DNA of 64,000 bases, taken from NCBI GenBank assembly GCA_003993805.1, contig RSEF01000027.1:106419-170418 (forward strand), in the 5' to 3' direction. Positions 1-10,760 of this stretch are shown here, one piece after another. How positions within the stretch are numbered: position 1 is the stretch's first letter; every line of letters starts with the position of its first letter. The position numbers and the translations under genes are program-made. The notes under the pieces were generated by a model, which ran no database searches, was not told where the DNA came from, and worked only from the letters and a program-made list of their open reading frames with translations. Origin of the DNA: Himantopus leucocephalus (lineage: Eukaryota > Chordata > Aves > Charadriiformes > Recurvirostridae).

Positions 1-425
1 AACATCTGGGATTGATTGTATATAGGATGAATTATATGACAACATGGCAAGAGGAGAATCCAGTTCACCAACCTGGCAACAGAACTTACCTTTAAGGTAT
101 CCTGAAGTGAACTGCCTTCATTATAATACTAAAGAACACACCCACAGGTCAAGAAGACCCATGCCCAAGTGAAGACCCTTCCCCTGCACATTTATGATTA
201 AAAGAATGACATAGCAGATATTATATGTAAATTACTAACCAATCATTGTAACTGGGAGTGTACTACCTTGTAACTTGTGTGTATAAATATAGCAAGACCG
301 GCATGGGCTGTTCCTGATCTGTGGAAAATCCACCAAGCACCCAGGCCTGGATAAATACAATATCTCTCCTGAGCGTGTGAGATTGGTCAATTGCACGCCG
401 GACACGAATCCGCTTTTCGGACAAC
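1..425 (+). mobile_element. Probable solo LTR of an endogenous retrovirus
   Basis: This stretch has LTR architecture. There is a CCAAT-like accaatcatt at about 238, then a TATA box (tgtataaatata, about 280-291). About 60 bases further is a poly(A)-signal-like gataaataca (about 349-358), followed by a short U5-like segment ending near ggacaaca at about 425. No gag, pol or env reading frame follows, so it looks like a solo LTR. The 5' boundary is probably at or beyond the window start. Family assignment is uncertain; the U3-R-U5 spacing fits avian beta/alpha-like ERVs better than the ERVL type. It lies about 0.8 kb upstream of the GTSF1 start codon in the same orientation. Confidence 0.5.
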
Positions 426-1065
426 AACGGTTTGCAAGAATCCAGGCCCCTGCACCACCAGCCTTCTGCTTCCAAAAAAGTACCTCTCTGTTCATTTCTA
501 CATCCGCTGAACATTTATATTTTGGTTGCAAAATGAGGCAATCATGAGGCAAAAGCGAGTGGTTTTGGACCCAGTAACGCGGGGAGAGGAAGCAGCAGGG
601 ATCTCTAATTCCATTTGACAGTAAAACCTCAGTTTTTTTCCTCCCGCCTTGCATGGGCCCAAAAACAGGGTGTGAAAACGCGGCCTCCGTTCAAAACTGT
701 CTCTTTGCTCTGAGCCTTCGAGGCAGGAGACCTGTGGGAGCAGAAATCGAGCAGGGTAACCTAATCGCCTTACTCCAAACATCTGGAAACAGCCCGGCAG
801 GACAGGCCACCCACCTGAGCTGCACAGCGCGGGGCTCCACCAGACCCTCAGCCGCAGCCTCCCGCAAGACTTCCAGGGCAGGGGCACGACTCTCCCTCCC
901 TTGGGAAGGGGGTTGGAGTTTTCAGTCCCCATTTGGGCGCTGGTGGCGAGGACGGCCCTGCCGTTTGCTCTGGAGCAACCGGGCGGCCCCGCAGGGACAA
1001 GCCCGGGCAAGATGGCGGCGACAGACACCCCCCCCACACCCCACCCCCCGTCAACGGACCGCGGC

Positions 1066-1079
1066 GTTGCCCCGGCAAC
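1066..1079. promoter_or_regulatory. RFX-type X-box (perfect palindrome)
   Basis: GTTGCC-CC-GGCAAC is a perfect inverted repeat with a 2-base spacer. It matches the X-box consensus RYYNYY-N(1-3)-RRNRAC bound by RFX factors. It lies about 150 bp upstream of the start codon. Confidence 0.6.
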
Positions 1080-1118
1080 CGCCCCACGGCGGGAGGGGCC
1101 TCGAGCGGGGAGGGGGCG

Positions 1119-1131
1119 GTTGCTAGGAAAC
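1119..1131. promoter_or_regulatory. Second RFX-type X-box
   Basis: GTTGCT-A-GGAAAC fits RYYNYY-N(1-3)-RRNRAC with a 1-base spacer. It is about 40 bp downstream of the first X-box and about 100 bp upstream of the ATG. Confidence 0.5.
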
Positions 1132-1135
1132 GGCC

Positions 1136-1145
1136 GCGCAGGCGC
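1136..1145. promoter_or_regulatory. NRF1-type site
   Basis: GCGCAGGCGC is a consensus NRF1 motif inside the CpG island. The reverse complement of the same 10-mer occurs in the GOSR2 promoter at 27674-27683. Confidence 0.5.
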
Positions 1146-1229
1146 AAAGGTGCCGCGCGGCACGCGGACACCATTAGCCGGGGAGAGGCGGCGGCGGCGG
1201 CCTAGCGCCCGGCAGAGCCCTTCCCCGCC

Positions 1230-1251
1230 ATGGAGCTGGAGGAGGACTTCG
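1230..1251 (+). CDS. GTSF1: GTSF1 coding exon 1
   Basis: Encodes MELEEDF plus the first base of Asp8. The donor is G|gtgagg. It lies at the end of the CpG island, and the following intron begins with simple repeats. Confidence 0.85.
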
Positions 1252-4200
1252 GTGAGGCTCGGGGTGGGGGGGGGAAGGGGATTGGGATTGGAATTGGGAT
1301 TGGGATTGGGATTGGGATTGGGATTGGCTGCCTGCCTGCCTGCCTGCCTGCCTGCCTTCTTGCTGCAGGCAGGGCCCGGCGCGGCCCGGCCCGGCCCGGC
1401 CCAGCCCCCCGACAGCAAGTCCGGGTCAGTCTCTGTGCTCTGTGCCTGAGCCAAGAAGCCTCTAGTGTGTTGCTGGTTATTTTAACTAGGCCGGTGTTCT
1501 ATGTGGTTACTACGCCAGGCACACCTCTGGCGTGGATGGGGTCTGGCCTTTGGGAAGTATCTGAATAAAGTGACTTAATTTGGTTAAAGTGTTCCTCCCG
1601 CCTATAGCTGTTGGCTCAGCTGACTCCAGGCATGCATTTTTATTTTTTATTTTTTTGGATTGCTGTGGGTTTGTGTCTGCAGGCGGTATGGTGAAGGACA
1701 GGGATCTCATTTGCACATGGCATTGCTGTGGTGGCGCAGAGGCTTTGCTCGTTGCAGCCTTGTGTTAACTGCACCTATTTACCTGATCAAGCTAGCTCCT
1801 GTGATTTTTGTGCTTGCTGGTTTATGTGCTGTGGTGAGGGCTTTCCTCTTCCTCTGGTCCTCATCTCTGTCTCCTTCCTTTTACTGGTGATGCACCCAGT
1901 CTGATCTGGTGTTGAGTGAGTTCACAGAGAGAAACCACTTCTGATTCCTTCCAGGCGCAGCTGAACCTGTACAGAGCTTGTCAGTCCTTCTTAATGATGA
2001 AGTCTTTAGTTTTCAGCTATTCTAATGACTTAAACTGGCTAATTGCAGTGAGAGGTGCCCACAGGTGGCAGAGCACTGCACAGCAGAGATGGAAAGAAGG
2101 ATTAGGTCCATCCTTCCCTCCTGGTGGCTAACAGCATGGGCTGCTTAGTGCGAGTTGTTGACCAACATGTTAACTAGTTGTCAGCCCGTGGGCTCATACA
2201 GCTCCCTGACCTGTCTGTTGAGAGAACTGAGTACCAATGTGTGTGTAGGAGAAGGGATGCGATGGCAGGGGAGAGGCTCACCAGCAGCAGCCCGCGCTTA
2301 GATCTGTTTAAGCTACTGTGTAATCGTATCCTAAATGTGCTAAAAGCCTGTGCAAAAAGAGTGGCAGAGCAGAAAGGATGAAAGAAGCCTGGTCTGGCTC
2401 CCTGGTGTGTATCCCACAAACAGACCCACGGGCAGCAGAGGGGACCTGTGTCTCCTTCTGGCTGGCTGTCTTCCTCACTGAGAATATGGAAATGTGTTTT
2501 TTTAATAGAGATATTAATATTTCTATTTTAATACTTTATCTAGAGATTGATTAAAAAATTATATCATGCATGTATGCACTCATGCTGCTTCATTGTTCAG
2601 TACCTAAATTCTTAGGTGTTTTAGCTGGTTTATTAACTCCTCAGCTCCTAAATAATTGTATGACTTATGAAAAATTTCACTTAGAAGTCACCTGCACCAC
2701 GTTAGGCAGGCTGCTTCCTCGGAAACGAAACTAAATTGTCTGGCATTCTTCTTCCAGCAAAACTAGCTGTTGATCAAAAAAGATGTGGTTCAGACTGACA
2801 ATGCTCCTGAGGGCAGTGGTGGGTGTGTCATCTTCCCACTGATTCTCCTCTGACATAGCTGAAAAACTACTGCTGACCTCGTTCACTTTGAGTAAGTGTG
2901 GTTACCTGCCTAATATGGTAACTTAAAGAGTTATTATGCTCAGTGCTACTCAATATTCTCTGTCTGTTTTGACTAACGTCCCAGTCACCGCAAACTTCAA
3001 AATGAATTTCTTTGGTTATGGAAAACAAATGCCTGCCTTAATGAATGGTTTCAAACTAAGAACAACTGGTTTAACTCCCTAAGATCACAGCCCTAATGTG
3101 GCGGTATGGGTTTTTTTCCCCCTCTTTGCTGTGTTAGTGATGCTAGATCTTGTCTTTCTAACTAGTGTTTTTTTCTCTCTGTTCTTACATTCTACTAGAT
3201 GTTTTGGATCCGGAGAGATTAATACAATGTCCATATAATAAGCACCATCGAATCAGAGCCAGTCGGTTTCCCTATCACCTTGTAAAGTGTAGGAAGGTAA
3301 GCTGGACTACCAAAAAGGGCGCTGAATCGGAGTAATTCTGTATGTGTAAATATAACACGCATGTTCTCGTTCTTGTTGCGTTTTCTGGCTGGCTGGCGTA
3401 AGTTTCTGACAAATAGCCTTGTTTAGAGTTTATTTCATATGACTTTATTATTTGTTTAGTAATAGCTTTAAGCACACGTTAATTCACTCAAGACTAGTGT
3501 AGCTCCATTGAAAGGAGATACAGATGGAGATGCATGGTTAGGTCAGGGAGGAAATTCTGGTCTCTTCCAGCAGCTCGCATGGATGTCAGATACATTTTTC
3601 CGCTTTAAAGTTGGAGAACTCTGTCCAAGTTATGTGCACCCGTTCCTGGCTAGTAAGAGTAGAAGCGTAGTGATGTTGCAATTCATTCTTTAAGTGCTGG
3701 AAATATAGCTGAATAGTAGGGTTGGAGTTTTTTTTGTTTTGTTTTGCTAATAAGTATTTAATGTGCATCTGGCAGAAATTGCACATCCTGGGCTGAGCAC
3801 ACATAGGGGATGGGTTTTTTCCCCTTTCCCATCTTTTATCCAGAATTTGAATACAAATCACTTAACAGGAAGCATTCCTTCCTCTCTTCTCTGTTGTCCT
3901 CATGATTTGTTTGTTTTCTTTAAACCTGCCAAGTGGTAGCATCTGATTGAGCTTTGGGTTGTTTTTACTGAGACCTTTTGAAAACTGATTGTTCCTCTTT
4001 AAGTTTGGCAATATGTTTTTAAAATAGTATAGCAGTACTGTGCCTTCTAGATGCAGTTCTAGGGTGTGTGTCCTGTTACCAGTACTTATAAACAATTCAT
4101 TTTGGTGGAACTAATGGCTTAAAAAAATACGAAGAAACAGGTGAAAGTGGTGAGAAGAGCTAAGTTGCAAGTACCTCCATCTTTCCAGCATTCAAGAGGG

Positions 4201-7200
4201 CTGAAATTTTCCCTGCAAATTTTGGCAAGGATGTGCATGTGAGCCAGCTGAACAATGTTGGCAAGTAAACTTTTAACTGTGTTGGTTTTGTCCTTGTGTT
4301 GCATAACCGATGACCGGACAGTTTTGGCAAGCTTAACTAGTGAGGTGGATGAAGAGAGATAGTGATAACCGCTATCACTAGTCAGACTATCAAATGCAGT
4401 TGGTGTCTGTAAGTAATTAACAGAAGAAGGGCTCAGGGATTATTATCTGATCCATCTGAAGATGCCTGTGTGTAATTATTTGCAGTGGCAAGTGTCTGGG
4501 CAGAGATTGTCCTTCTTGCTTGTTAGTTTGTTGAATTCCCTTTGCATACCCTATGCATAAAATCCAATTAAATGCTTCCGCCTGCCCCAGCTTCCCATTG
4601 CTTTGTGCAAAATGCACCCCCGTCATGCTAATGGGGGCCCTGCCAGCGGAGCAAGTTGAATTCTGTTAGCTTAAACTGCGTCGGTGTTGAGAACCTTCTG
4701 CTGTGTGGCCAGAATAGCTTGCTCAAACTAGTTGAAGCAAATGATGGACACATGAAGACACAGCAAGCCTGGCTGTATAGAGCTGGTAATGACAACTGCC
4801 TTGGATGTGCCTGCGGCCTGTGCTGCAGTCACGTATCAGTGGTAATGGAGGAGACGCTGTCTCGAGCAGCATCTGTACAAGGCGCTTTTGCCTCTGAGTC
4901 TGCCTCAGGTGCAGAGCTGCATCTGTTGGAACCAGGCAGGCACTGGGACAGTGGCAAAGTTGTGCTTTTCCCAGTAAAGGCTATATCACTTGCAGGGGGT
5001 GAATTAATTTACCATAGTGACAGCTGAGCCCTGCCAGTAGAACCTGTGTCTGTTTTACCTGAATGGTAATCCTGTAGCACCGAAGTCTGCAGGTGGATGC
5101 TACTAGCTCCTTCGCTGTTTTGAAAGGTTTAAGGAGTTTCTCTGCCTCTGTGCTTGCTTATTTAAAACAATATCTGAATGGTTTAGATTTGCCTAACATT
5201 TCTCCCCTGCTGTTTTTAAAATAGTTTCAGCTGTGCTTTAAACCATGCAACCACATAGTCAGTGTTGCAGCAAATTGTATGGAGTTTAGCTGAGGGTATG
5301 TTTCATTTCAGTCAACTCAAGGGTGGCTCAGTTTCTCAGTGAATTGTGTTTTAGAGAACAGTCATGTTAGTTTGCCCTTGCATTTTTAGTGTCTTAACAA
5401 TACATTGTCATTCCTTGTTTAGTCGTCTTTTTCAAGCACCATCACAAATATCCTTGTTTTTTTTCTATGGATTAGCAAAAGATAACTGAACTTGAGAGAT
5501 GTGGCACATGATTTTGGTTTTCCCTTGTCTAGAGCTACCCTGAAGTTGCAAAGGAATTGGCCACGTGCCCCTTCAACGCTCGCCATCTAGTTCCTCGAGC
5601 TGACCTCAGCGATCACATAATGAAGTGCAATGACAAAGGGATCCTTGAGCAAGATATAGGTAAGAGCTCCTGCTCCAAGATGGTTGTTTACCGTGGAGAC
5701 TGAGGTCTCCTATTTGTCAGGATAGCTCGTAAATAGTCAAATTATTGTCTATAGTTGTGTGGCACAGCAGCTTTGGGGAAACTTGAGTCTTATTTGCTTT
5801 GATGTATTGGATAGGTTCAGAAGAATATTGCAGGTGCTCCCAGTAGACGTTGCACATATTTTGTTACCAGGCTTGTTGAATAAAAAGGTTGTGCCCTAGA
5901 CTGTGCAAATTGAAGTATCTCCAGCAGGACCGGGGATGCTTTAGTGACCAGAAGGACAGGCCCTTCTTTTTGTTGAGCTGATCTCCCTTTGTTGAGGCTT
6001 CACCACCGGTGCCATGTGAAAAGTTGATGTCTACCAAACAGGGGTCTCAGCTATGGAAATGCCTGCATCTGTTCTCCTCCACGGCAACCTGAATAGTTCA
6101 CCCCAACTAAGAGATGGGGCAGTTCCTCTTCTGGGCTGCTTTGCTGCTGCTCTTGCTTCCTCTGCCATACAATTAAGATTTCATTCTCCTGCCCAGTGAG
6201 ACAAGGTGGGAGGGGGGCTGTCCAAAATCCCCAAAATATTTAGCAAGAATCCTGTGCTATGCGGTGTCATTTCTGTCCTCTGCAGTGGCTCTTTAACTAT
6301 TGCAGCACTACAGAGCAGATAAATGGTTTTCTATCTTCTGTAGAGTTGCACTGAGGCTAGCAGTGATGCCTGCATTCATGTAAGCGGGTGTCCTTGTCAC
6401 TTGAGCTTTCCTGCTGCAAAGTTCCAGGGGGCAGAGTATTCTCCTGTTCATTGGTAAAGGTGAATTCGAAGTTGCCTGATTTCGGATCAGTACCTGGCTC
6501 CTGGGTGGACCTAACCTTTTTGCATTGTGCAGGGCTTCCTCTTAAGTCAAGAGCTGTTTTACAGCTTGATCCAAAGCACTTAATGCCTCTGAAGCAGGAT
6601 TGACTGCTAGTCACTGAGTTTTCTTTTCTCTTCCTGAAGTGAATCAGTCCTCTGGCTTCCAGAGAGAGCAGATGAATGCTGTGAGCACATGGCAGGCGCC
6701 TCCATGTGAGGAAGACTGGGAAACAGGTGAGGAACTTCCCTGTCTGCCACACTGCTGCCTTCTCCCCAGCCCTGCCCTCCAACCCCACTTGGGACAGTGT
6801 GAGTCCAAGAACGCTGTTCACTCTGGTCCCACTTGTAGGTCACCCTGCTTGTGTTCATTCCTTAATCCATGCATCTCTCCAGCTAGCAGGCTTTTCTTGG
6901 TATAGGGAACTATTCAACATGCCTGCCGTAACTGGCATGGAGATATATTCCCAATCATCTGCTCTTTCCCATATAAGCTTTTGTACTTTATGTGCAATGA
7001 TGATGAAGGAAACAGGATAACTTTTATGTTGCTCAGTTAAATGACAGTGAAGCAGACACATTCATCTTTAGATCAACTTTTACTCCATCTGAACATATAG
7101 AAATATGACAGAGATGTTTCTGATCTGCTGGTGGTTGCTGGAGTTTCTTAGTTCTGAGCCACAACATCTGTTTCCTTTTGCAGAGTCGTTGGAGCAGTCA

Positions 7201-10200
7201 CATTCCCCTTTTGTTTGGGGCATGACCAGTTCTAGCATAAACAGGTAGCAAGTGGAAGTTTGGTTTTTTACAACAATGTTTTGTATAGAGGAATACTGCA
7301 GCCTAGTCATAACTCAGCCTCAATGGCTTTGCTGCTGTACAAACCCTGGGAGGAGGGATACTGATCAACAGTGAATGTTCTTAGAGTGCTGGTTCAGTGT
7401 TAATTGCTTTCTCATATGACTGGCCCATACCAGAGTATACCATTTTGGGTTTGGGGGAGTGAGGAGCTTAATGGCCAGCTGCGAACGGGATGGAGCTGCC
7501 TTGACTTGTTTCATTGGTCCAACAGTGGATTGTGATTGCAGGCTGTATGCAAGATGTGATGATACCACTAAAGTTGCCAAAGAATGTTTTAAGGTTCATC
7601 TAAGCCCATATGTAGCAATAGTCCCACGCCTGACAGCTCTGTAGTTCTGTATGAGCTCAACCATGAAACACCTCTCCTTCCATAACAACAGTGACATCTG
7701 GTTTCACTTCTTATGCTTTTTGGAAAGCTTTCTAGTGTTTAGAGCATATATAGCTCTTCTAAGCACCACCACAAGTGGCAAAGTACCATCCCCTTATGTT
7801 CCTGCTCTCCTCCATGCTATAGCAAAATGCATAAATTTGAGCAAGTGCGTTTGTCAGGAGGAGTAACTGAAGTCTTTCAGTTCCAGCACCACCTTTGAAC
7901 AAAAGAATTGCTTGCCTTCGAGAGTACGTGCTCCTGAGTCCTTCCCATACGCCGTATCATGGAAAGACTGTAAGTACTACGCGTGTGACTTCTGTAGCTG
8001 GTGACAGCTGCTGAAATCTCTGGCTGCAGCAGTGTTTTATGGCAACCGCTGCATGGACAGGAGGGGTAGTATGTAACACCTGCCTCCTTGAGAGCAACGT
8101 CTGAGGGCATGTAATGCATGGATCATCCTCTGTACCCTTTCTTTGAAGCATCCTCTGTATTCTTTGTTTCACATTCTTAACTGGCCCTTCTTTACAGTGG
8201 TCTAACTTAAGCAGCCCCGCTCCCCGGCCACGTGGGCTCTGTCTAAACAAGTCCGCACTAGCCCCTTTCTCACACACACACATACACCCCTCCTTAAACC
8301 AAATTATTTCCTTGCTTTGTGCAACTCTGCTTGCTGTCAGATGGAGCTAAATCAGAGCAGGGGTAAAACTAGAGCTGCTTAAACACGCACTACTGAGGAA
8401 AAAAACTATCAAACTACATTTGGAGGTGGGAGGGAGCTTCCCCTGTTGAAGTGTCTGATGCTGAAATTGCCATTAGCAGCAAAGCGGAAGCTTGAAGGTG
8501 CTTTGAGGAATGACCATCTTATTTCCTACTTGGAGCAACTAAACCTGGTATTTTTGGGGCTTTGCAGGCATGGCTTCTGCACGATCCAGTGACTGTGCAG
8601 TTGCCATAGGGTCAGGCTGAGTCTGCCAAATCCAATTAAAATGTCACTTGTAGATAAGCGTTGTTGCCAAGGTGATGAGTGCTACTTCAGCAAAAGGCCA
8701 CTCTCACTTGGGGAAGTGGAGGGAATTCTTGCATTTTTCTCCATCTCGTGCTAAAAATGTGTCTTGCCCTTTTCAGAGTTTAGAGTATTAGTGTCTCTTC
8801 CCCCTGGAAGTTCGTTCCCTCCCAGCACTAAATGGTTCCCTTTCTAGGACCCTAGAGCTCCTGCAGATGGTAGATATTCCCTGGACCTGATGGCAGGACC
8901 GTAGACTTGGCTGTTGCTGCATGACGTGTTTTTGCAACACTTTAGTTTTTAAAACGATCCTTGGTTGTCAAATTTTTTTCCCAAGCATTTATTTCATAAG
9001 TGTTATGGTTTGAAGAACCCGCAACAATTCATTGTTGTTCCACAATTATTCTCTCACCTGATGGCCGCTCCCCACCTGGGAAGGGGAATTGGGGGGAAAC
9101 AACAAGGAAACCCAAGGGTTGAAATATAAACAGATTTAATAGAATAGGGCTAGATAATTAACATTAATAACACTAAAGGACCAATATTGATCCTGATACC
9201 AATATAAAATACACAAGGATTGTCCTCAGCCCATTCTACCAGTAGAAGCTGTGCGCTCCCAGCAGTGACAGCAAATGTGGGACCCTGCGCGTGCTGCGGC
9301 TTCGGGAGGAAGGGAAGGGCTCAGGGTTCTGGCACTGGGGCAAGGAGTTCTCAGGGTGGCAGACATCAAGGGAGAGAGAACTCCTCAGCAAACTTTCTAA
9401 TTTATACTGAATCTGCCATTCGTGGTATGAACTAACCCTGTTGGCCAGCTTGGGTCAAGTGCCCGCGTCTCGCTTCTCCTCATCCCTGCACCTGGCAAGC
9501 TCAAAAACACTGAGACCTTGAAACCTGCACCCCATATCTGGCTGTAAAGGAATATTTTCATAAATGCAGACACTAGAGTTTTCTAAAAATGCAGTTTTGC
9601 CTAGCATTAGAGGAAACGTTACTGAAAAGTAAAATTACTGAAAGAGAAATTCATCCTGTGTCACTCAAACCAGGACAGTAAGTTAACCTCATCTTCGTTT
9701 GCTGATCTTTGTTACTGTTACTGAGTAAATGGGCTGATAAATTTACACAGCACCAACTCAGAAATCTTCCCTCTTGAGATGGCAGTGAATAGTTAAGAGG
9801 AAAAACATAGGTATTGGCAAGCCTTTGGTGGTTCACTTCTCAAATGGCAGCGCTGATGAGCTGTGAAGTCCTGTGATTTGGAACCAGCAGAACTCTTCTG
9901 AAATAGTGATGGGTTTTAAGTGGGGGAGGTGGGGAAGGGGGATGATGCTGCTCTCAGTAGAGGAGGTAGGGTCTGATTAGGTTCCTAATCAGAGAAGTGA
10001 TATTGGGAAACAGAACAGCATGGGGGGATTTGCACCTACCACTAAAATCTTGTCTGTTAGCATGATGCCTTAAAACAAGTGTGTGCGTTTGCAAGAGAGG
10101 CCACTTCAGAGTTGTCTAGGTAGGATGTTTTGTCCTAACTGTAAAGGAATGGATGCAATTATTCTTGGGGGGGTGCGGCATAAATGCCCTGCAAAAATGC

Positions 10201-10760
10201 ACAGATTTGTATGAATTCAGGCCTTGGTGTAGCAGGAATGTAGTAGTCCCATTTCAGTGGAAGTCAGGAACCACACAACAGAGTAAGTTCTGGGATTTTC
10301 CACTCTGCACCATACATACGCCTGTGTCTTGCATCTGCAAAGCAATGCTACATATTACTGTTTTCAGGATTATATGGTGTCTAGAGTGATTTCTGTGGAA
10401 CTCTTACTGGACATTTGTGAGGACATTTGATTGTTTGCTGGGGAGGTGCAGAAAACTTTCTCTGCAGTGAGCTGTGGTCATAACATCTGTAGCTAGTGAA
10501 CTCATATTTGAGGGCCTGTTACAGCCTGGAGAGCACAAAGTATGTTCTGGGAGTTTCTCCAGCTGTGAAGAAGCTGAGACTTACTATGGCATAATGTTTA
10601 ATTAAAATCATCTGGATCAGCCAAACATAGAAGTATTTCTATGTGCATGCACTTTTATTATCTTGCCAGCATGTGAGTTTGTCCACACAGGGCATGTAAA
10701 GTGGACAGTTTTGCTTTTCAAGTACATTGTCGTTTATGGACTTCTGTCTTTTTCCTAGAA
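1230..10760 (+). CDS. GTSF1: Gametocyte-specific factor 1 (CHHC zinc-finger piRNA-pathway protein), six coding exons plus terminal exon
   Basis: GTSF1 binds PIWI proteins and stimulates piRNA-guided target cleavage and transposon silencing in germ cells. The coding parts are 1230-1251, 3199-3296, 5533-5659, 6640-6726, 7184-7244, 7881-7969 and 10759-10760. All junctions are GT/AG and the phases are compatible, giving 161 residues (human is 167). Two U11-48K-type CHHC fingers are intact, each C-X5-H-X9-H-X3-C: C18/H24/H34/C38 and C52/H58/H68/C72. The acidic, Trp-containing tail has [13 protein letters not shown] (98-110) and PFVWG (120-124). The C-terminal [16 protein letters not shown] resembles the mammalian GTSF1 end, which argues for GTSF1 over GTSF1L. 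The start lies in GCCATGG, a good Kozak context. Oddities: L114 stands where mammals have Trp, and the stop codon is split across the last junction. Exon identification is firm; assignment as the one-to-one GTSF1 ortholog is less certain. Confidence 0.93.
1277..1406 (+). repeat. Three abutting simple repeats in GTSF1 intron 1
   Basis: A hexanucleotide GGGATT/GATTGG run (about 1277-1327) is followed directly by (CTGC)7 (1328-1356). A CCCGG-rich run (about 1374-1406) comes next. The first has more than four GGG tracts separated by ATT or a variant, so it could form a G-quadruplex on the sense strand. It begins about 25 bp after the exon 1 donor. Confidence 0.9.
3199..3296 (+). CDS. GTSF1: GTSF1 coding exon 2: first CHHC zinc finger
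   Basis: Acceptor ttctactag, donor AAG|gtaagc. Encodes [20 protein letters not shown] and onward to CRK. It holds the complete first finger (C18, H24, H34, C38). Confidence 0.95.
5533..5659 (+). CDS. GTSF1: GTSF1 coding exon 3: second CHHC zinc finger
   Basis: Acceptor ccttgtctag, donor ATAG|gtaaga. Encodes [18 protein letters not shown] and onward to LEQDI. It holds the second finger (C52, H58, H68, C72). Confidence 0.95.
6640..6726 (+). CDS. GTSF1: GTSF1 coding exon 4: start of the tryptophan-containing acidic tail
   Basis: Acceptor ctcttcctgaag, donor ACAG|gtgagg. Encodes [18 protein letters not shown] and then [12 protein letters not shown]100 and W109 correspond to the conserved Trp residues of the mammalian PIWI-binding tail. 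Confidence 0.92.
7184..7244 (+). CDS. GTSF1: GTSF1 coding exon 5 (short)
   Basis: Acceptor tttccttttgcag, donor ACAG|gtagca. Encodes [20 protein letters not shown]. It was identified because exons 4 and 6 do not join in frame without it and because PFVWG matches the mammalian protein. The TTG codon for L114 replaces the Trp of the mammalian LWEQ segment. Confidence 0.85.
7881..7969 (+). CDS. GTSF1: GTSF1 coding exon 6: C-terminal segment
   Basis: Acceptor gaagtctttcag, donor GACT|gtaagt. In the frame set by exon 5 it reads [16 protein letters not shown] and then [14 protein letters not shown], resembling the mammalian end. The last base T is the first base of the stop codon. If the donor is skipped, translation adds 11 residues starting CKYYACDF after Asp161 and then stops. 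Confidence 0.85.
9001..9536 (+). mobile_element. Solo LTR of an avian ERVL-type element
   Basis: It begins tgttatggtttgaag, resembling the tgtcgtggttt start of avian ERVL LTRs. It continues with the family's typical text: cccacctgggaaggggaattggggggaaac, then a long A-rich stretch and a GC-rich 3' half. It lies in GTSF1 intron 6 in the sense orientation. No internal retroviral sequence is adjacent. The 3' boundary is approximate. Confidence 0.6.
9972..9993. repeat. 22-bp near-perfect palindrome
   Basis: TCTGATTAGG-TT-CCTAATCAGA has two perfect 10-base arms around a 2-base centre, inside GTSF1 intron 6. Function unknown. Confidence 0.7.

Larger units (their letters stand above)
840..1260 (+). 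promoter_or_regulatory. CpG-island promoter of the GTSF1-family gene
   Basis: The sequence is very GC-rich with dense CpG, in contrast to the AT-richer flanks, and it runs into coding exon 1. Motifs seen are a YY1-type CAAGATGGCGGC (1008-1019), an RFX X-box GTTGCCCCGGCAAC (1066-1079), a second X-box-like GTTGCTAGGAAAC (1119-1131) and an NRF1-type GCGCAGGCGC (1136-1145). There is no TATA box. Transcription probably starts between about 1100 and 1220. Binding by these factors is inferred from motif match only. Confidence 0.75.

Noticed and set aside
1277..1327. Interstitial telomere
   Set aside because: The unit is GGGATT, not the vertebrate TTAGGG in any rotation or strand, so it is an ordinary microsatellite.
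498..1454. 318-codon minus-strand open frame
   Set aside because: It runs antisense across the GTSF1 promoter, exon 1 and the simple repeats; its NPNPNP run is the translated hexanucleotide array. GC-rich DNA lacks stops, so this is not a gene.
1230..1568. 112-codon frame from the GTSF1 ATG into intron 1
   Set aside because: The true exon ends at 1251; the following GIGIGI run is the intronic GGGATT repeat.
4360..4380. Hairpin TAGTGATA-ACCGC-TATCACTA
   Set aside because: Eight-base arms are common by chance; no terminator-type or RNA gene context in a vertebrate intron.
4656..5027. 123-codon frame in GTSF1 intron 2
   Set aside because: No splice borders, no known domain, no link to the GTSF1 frame.
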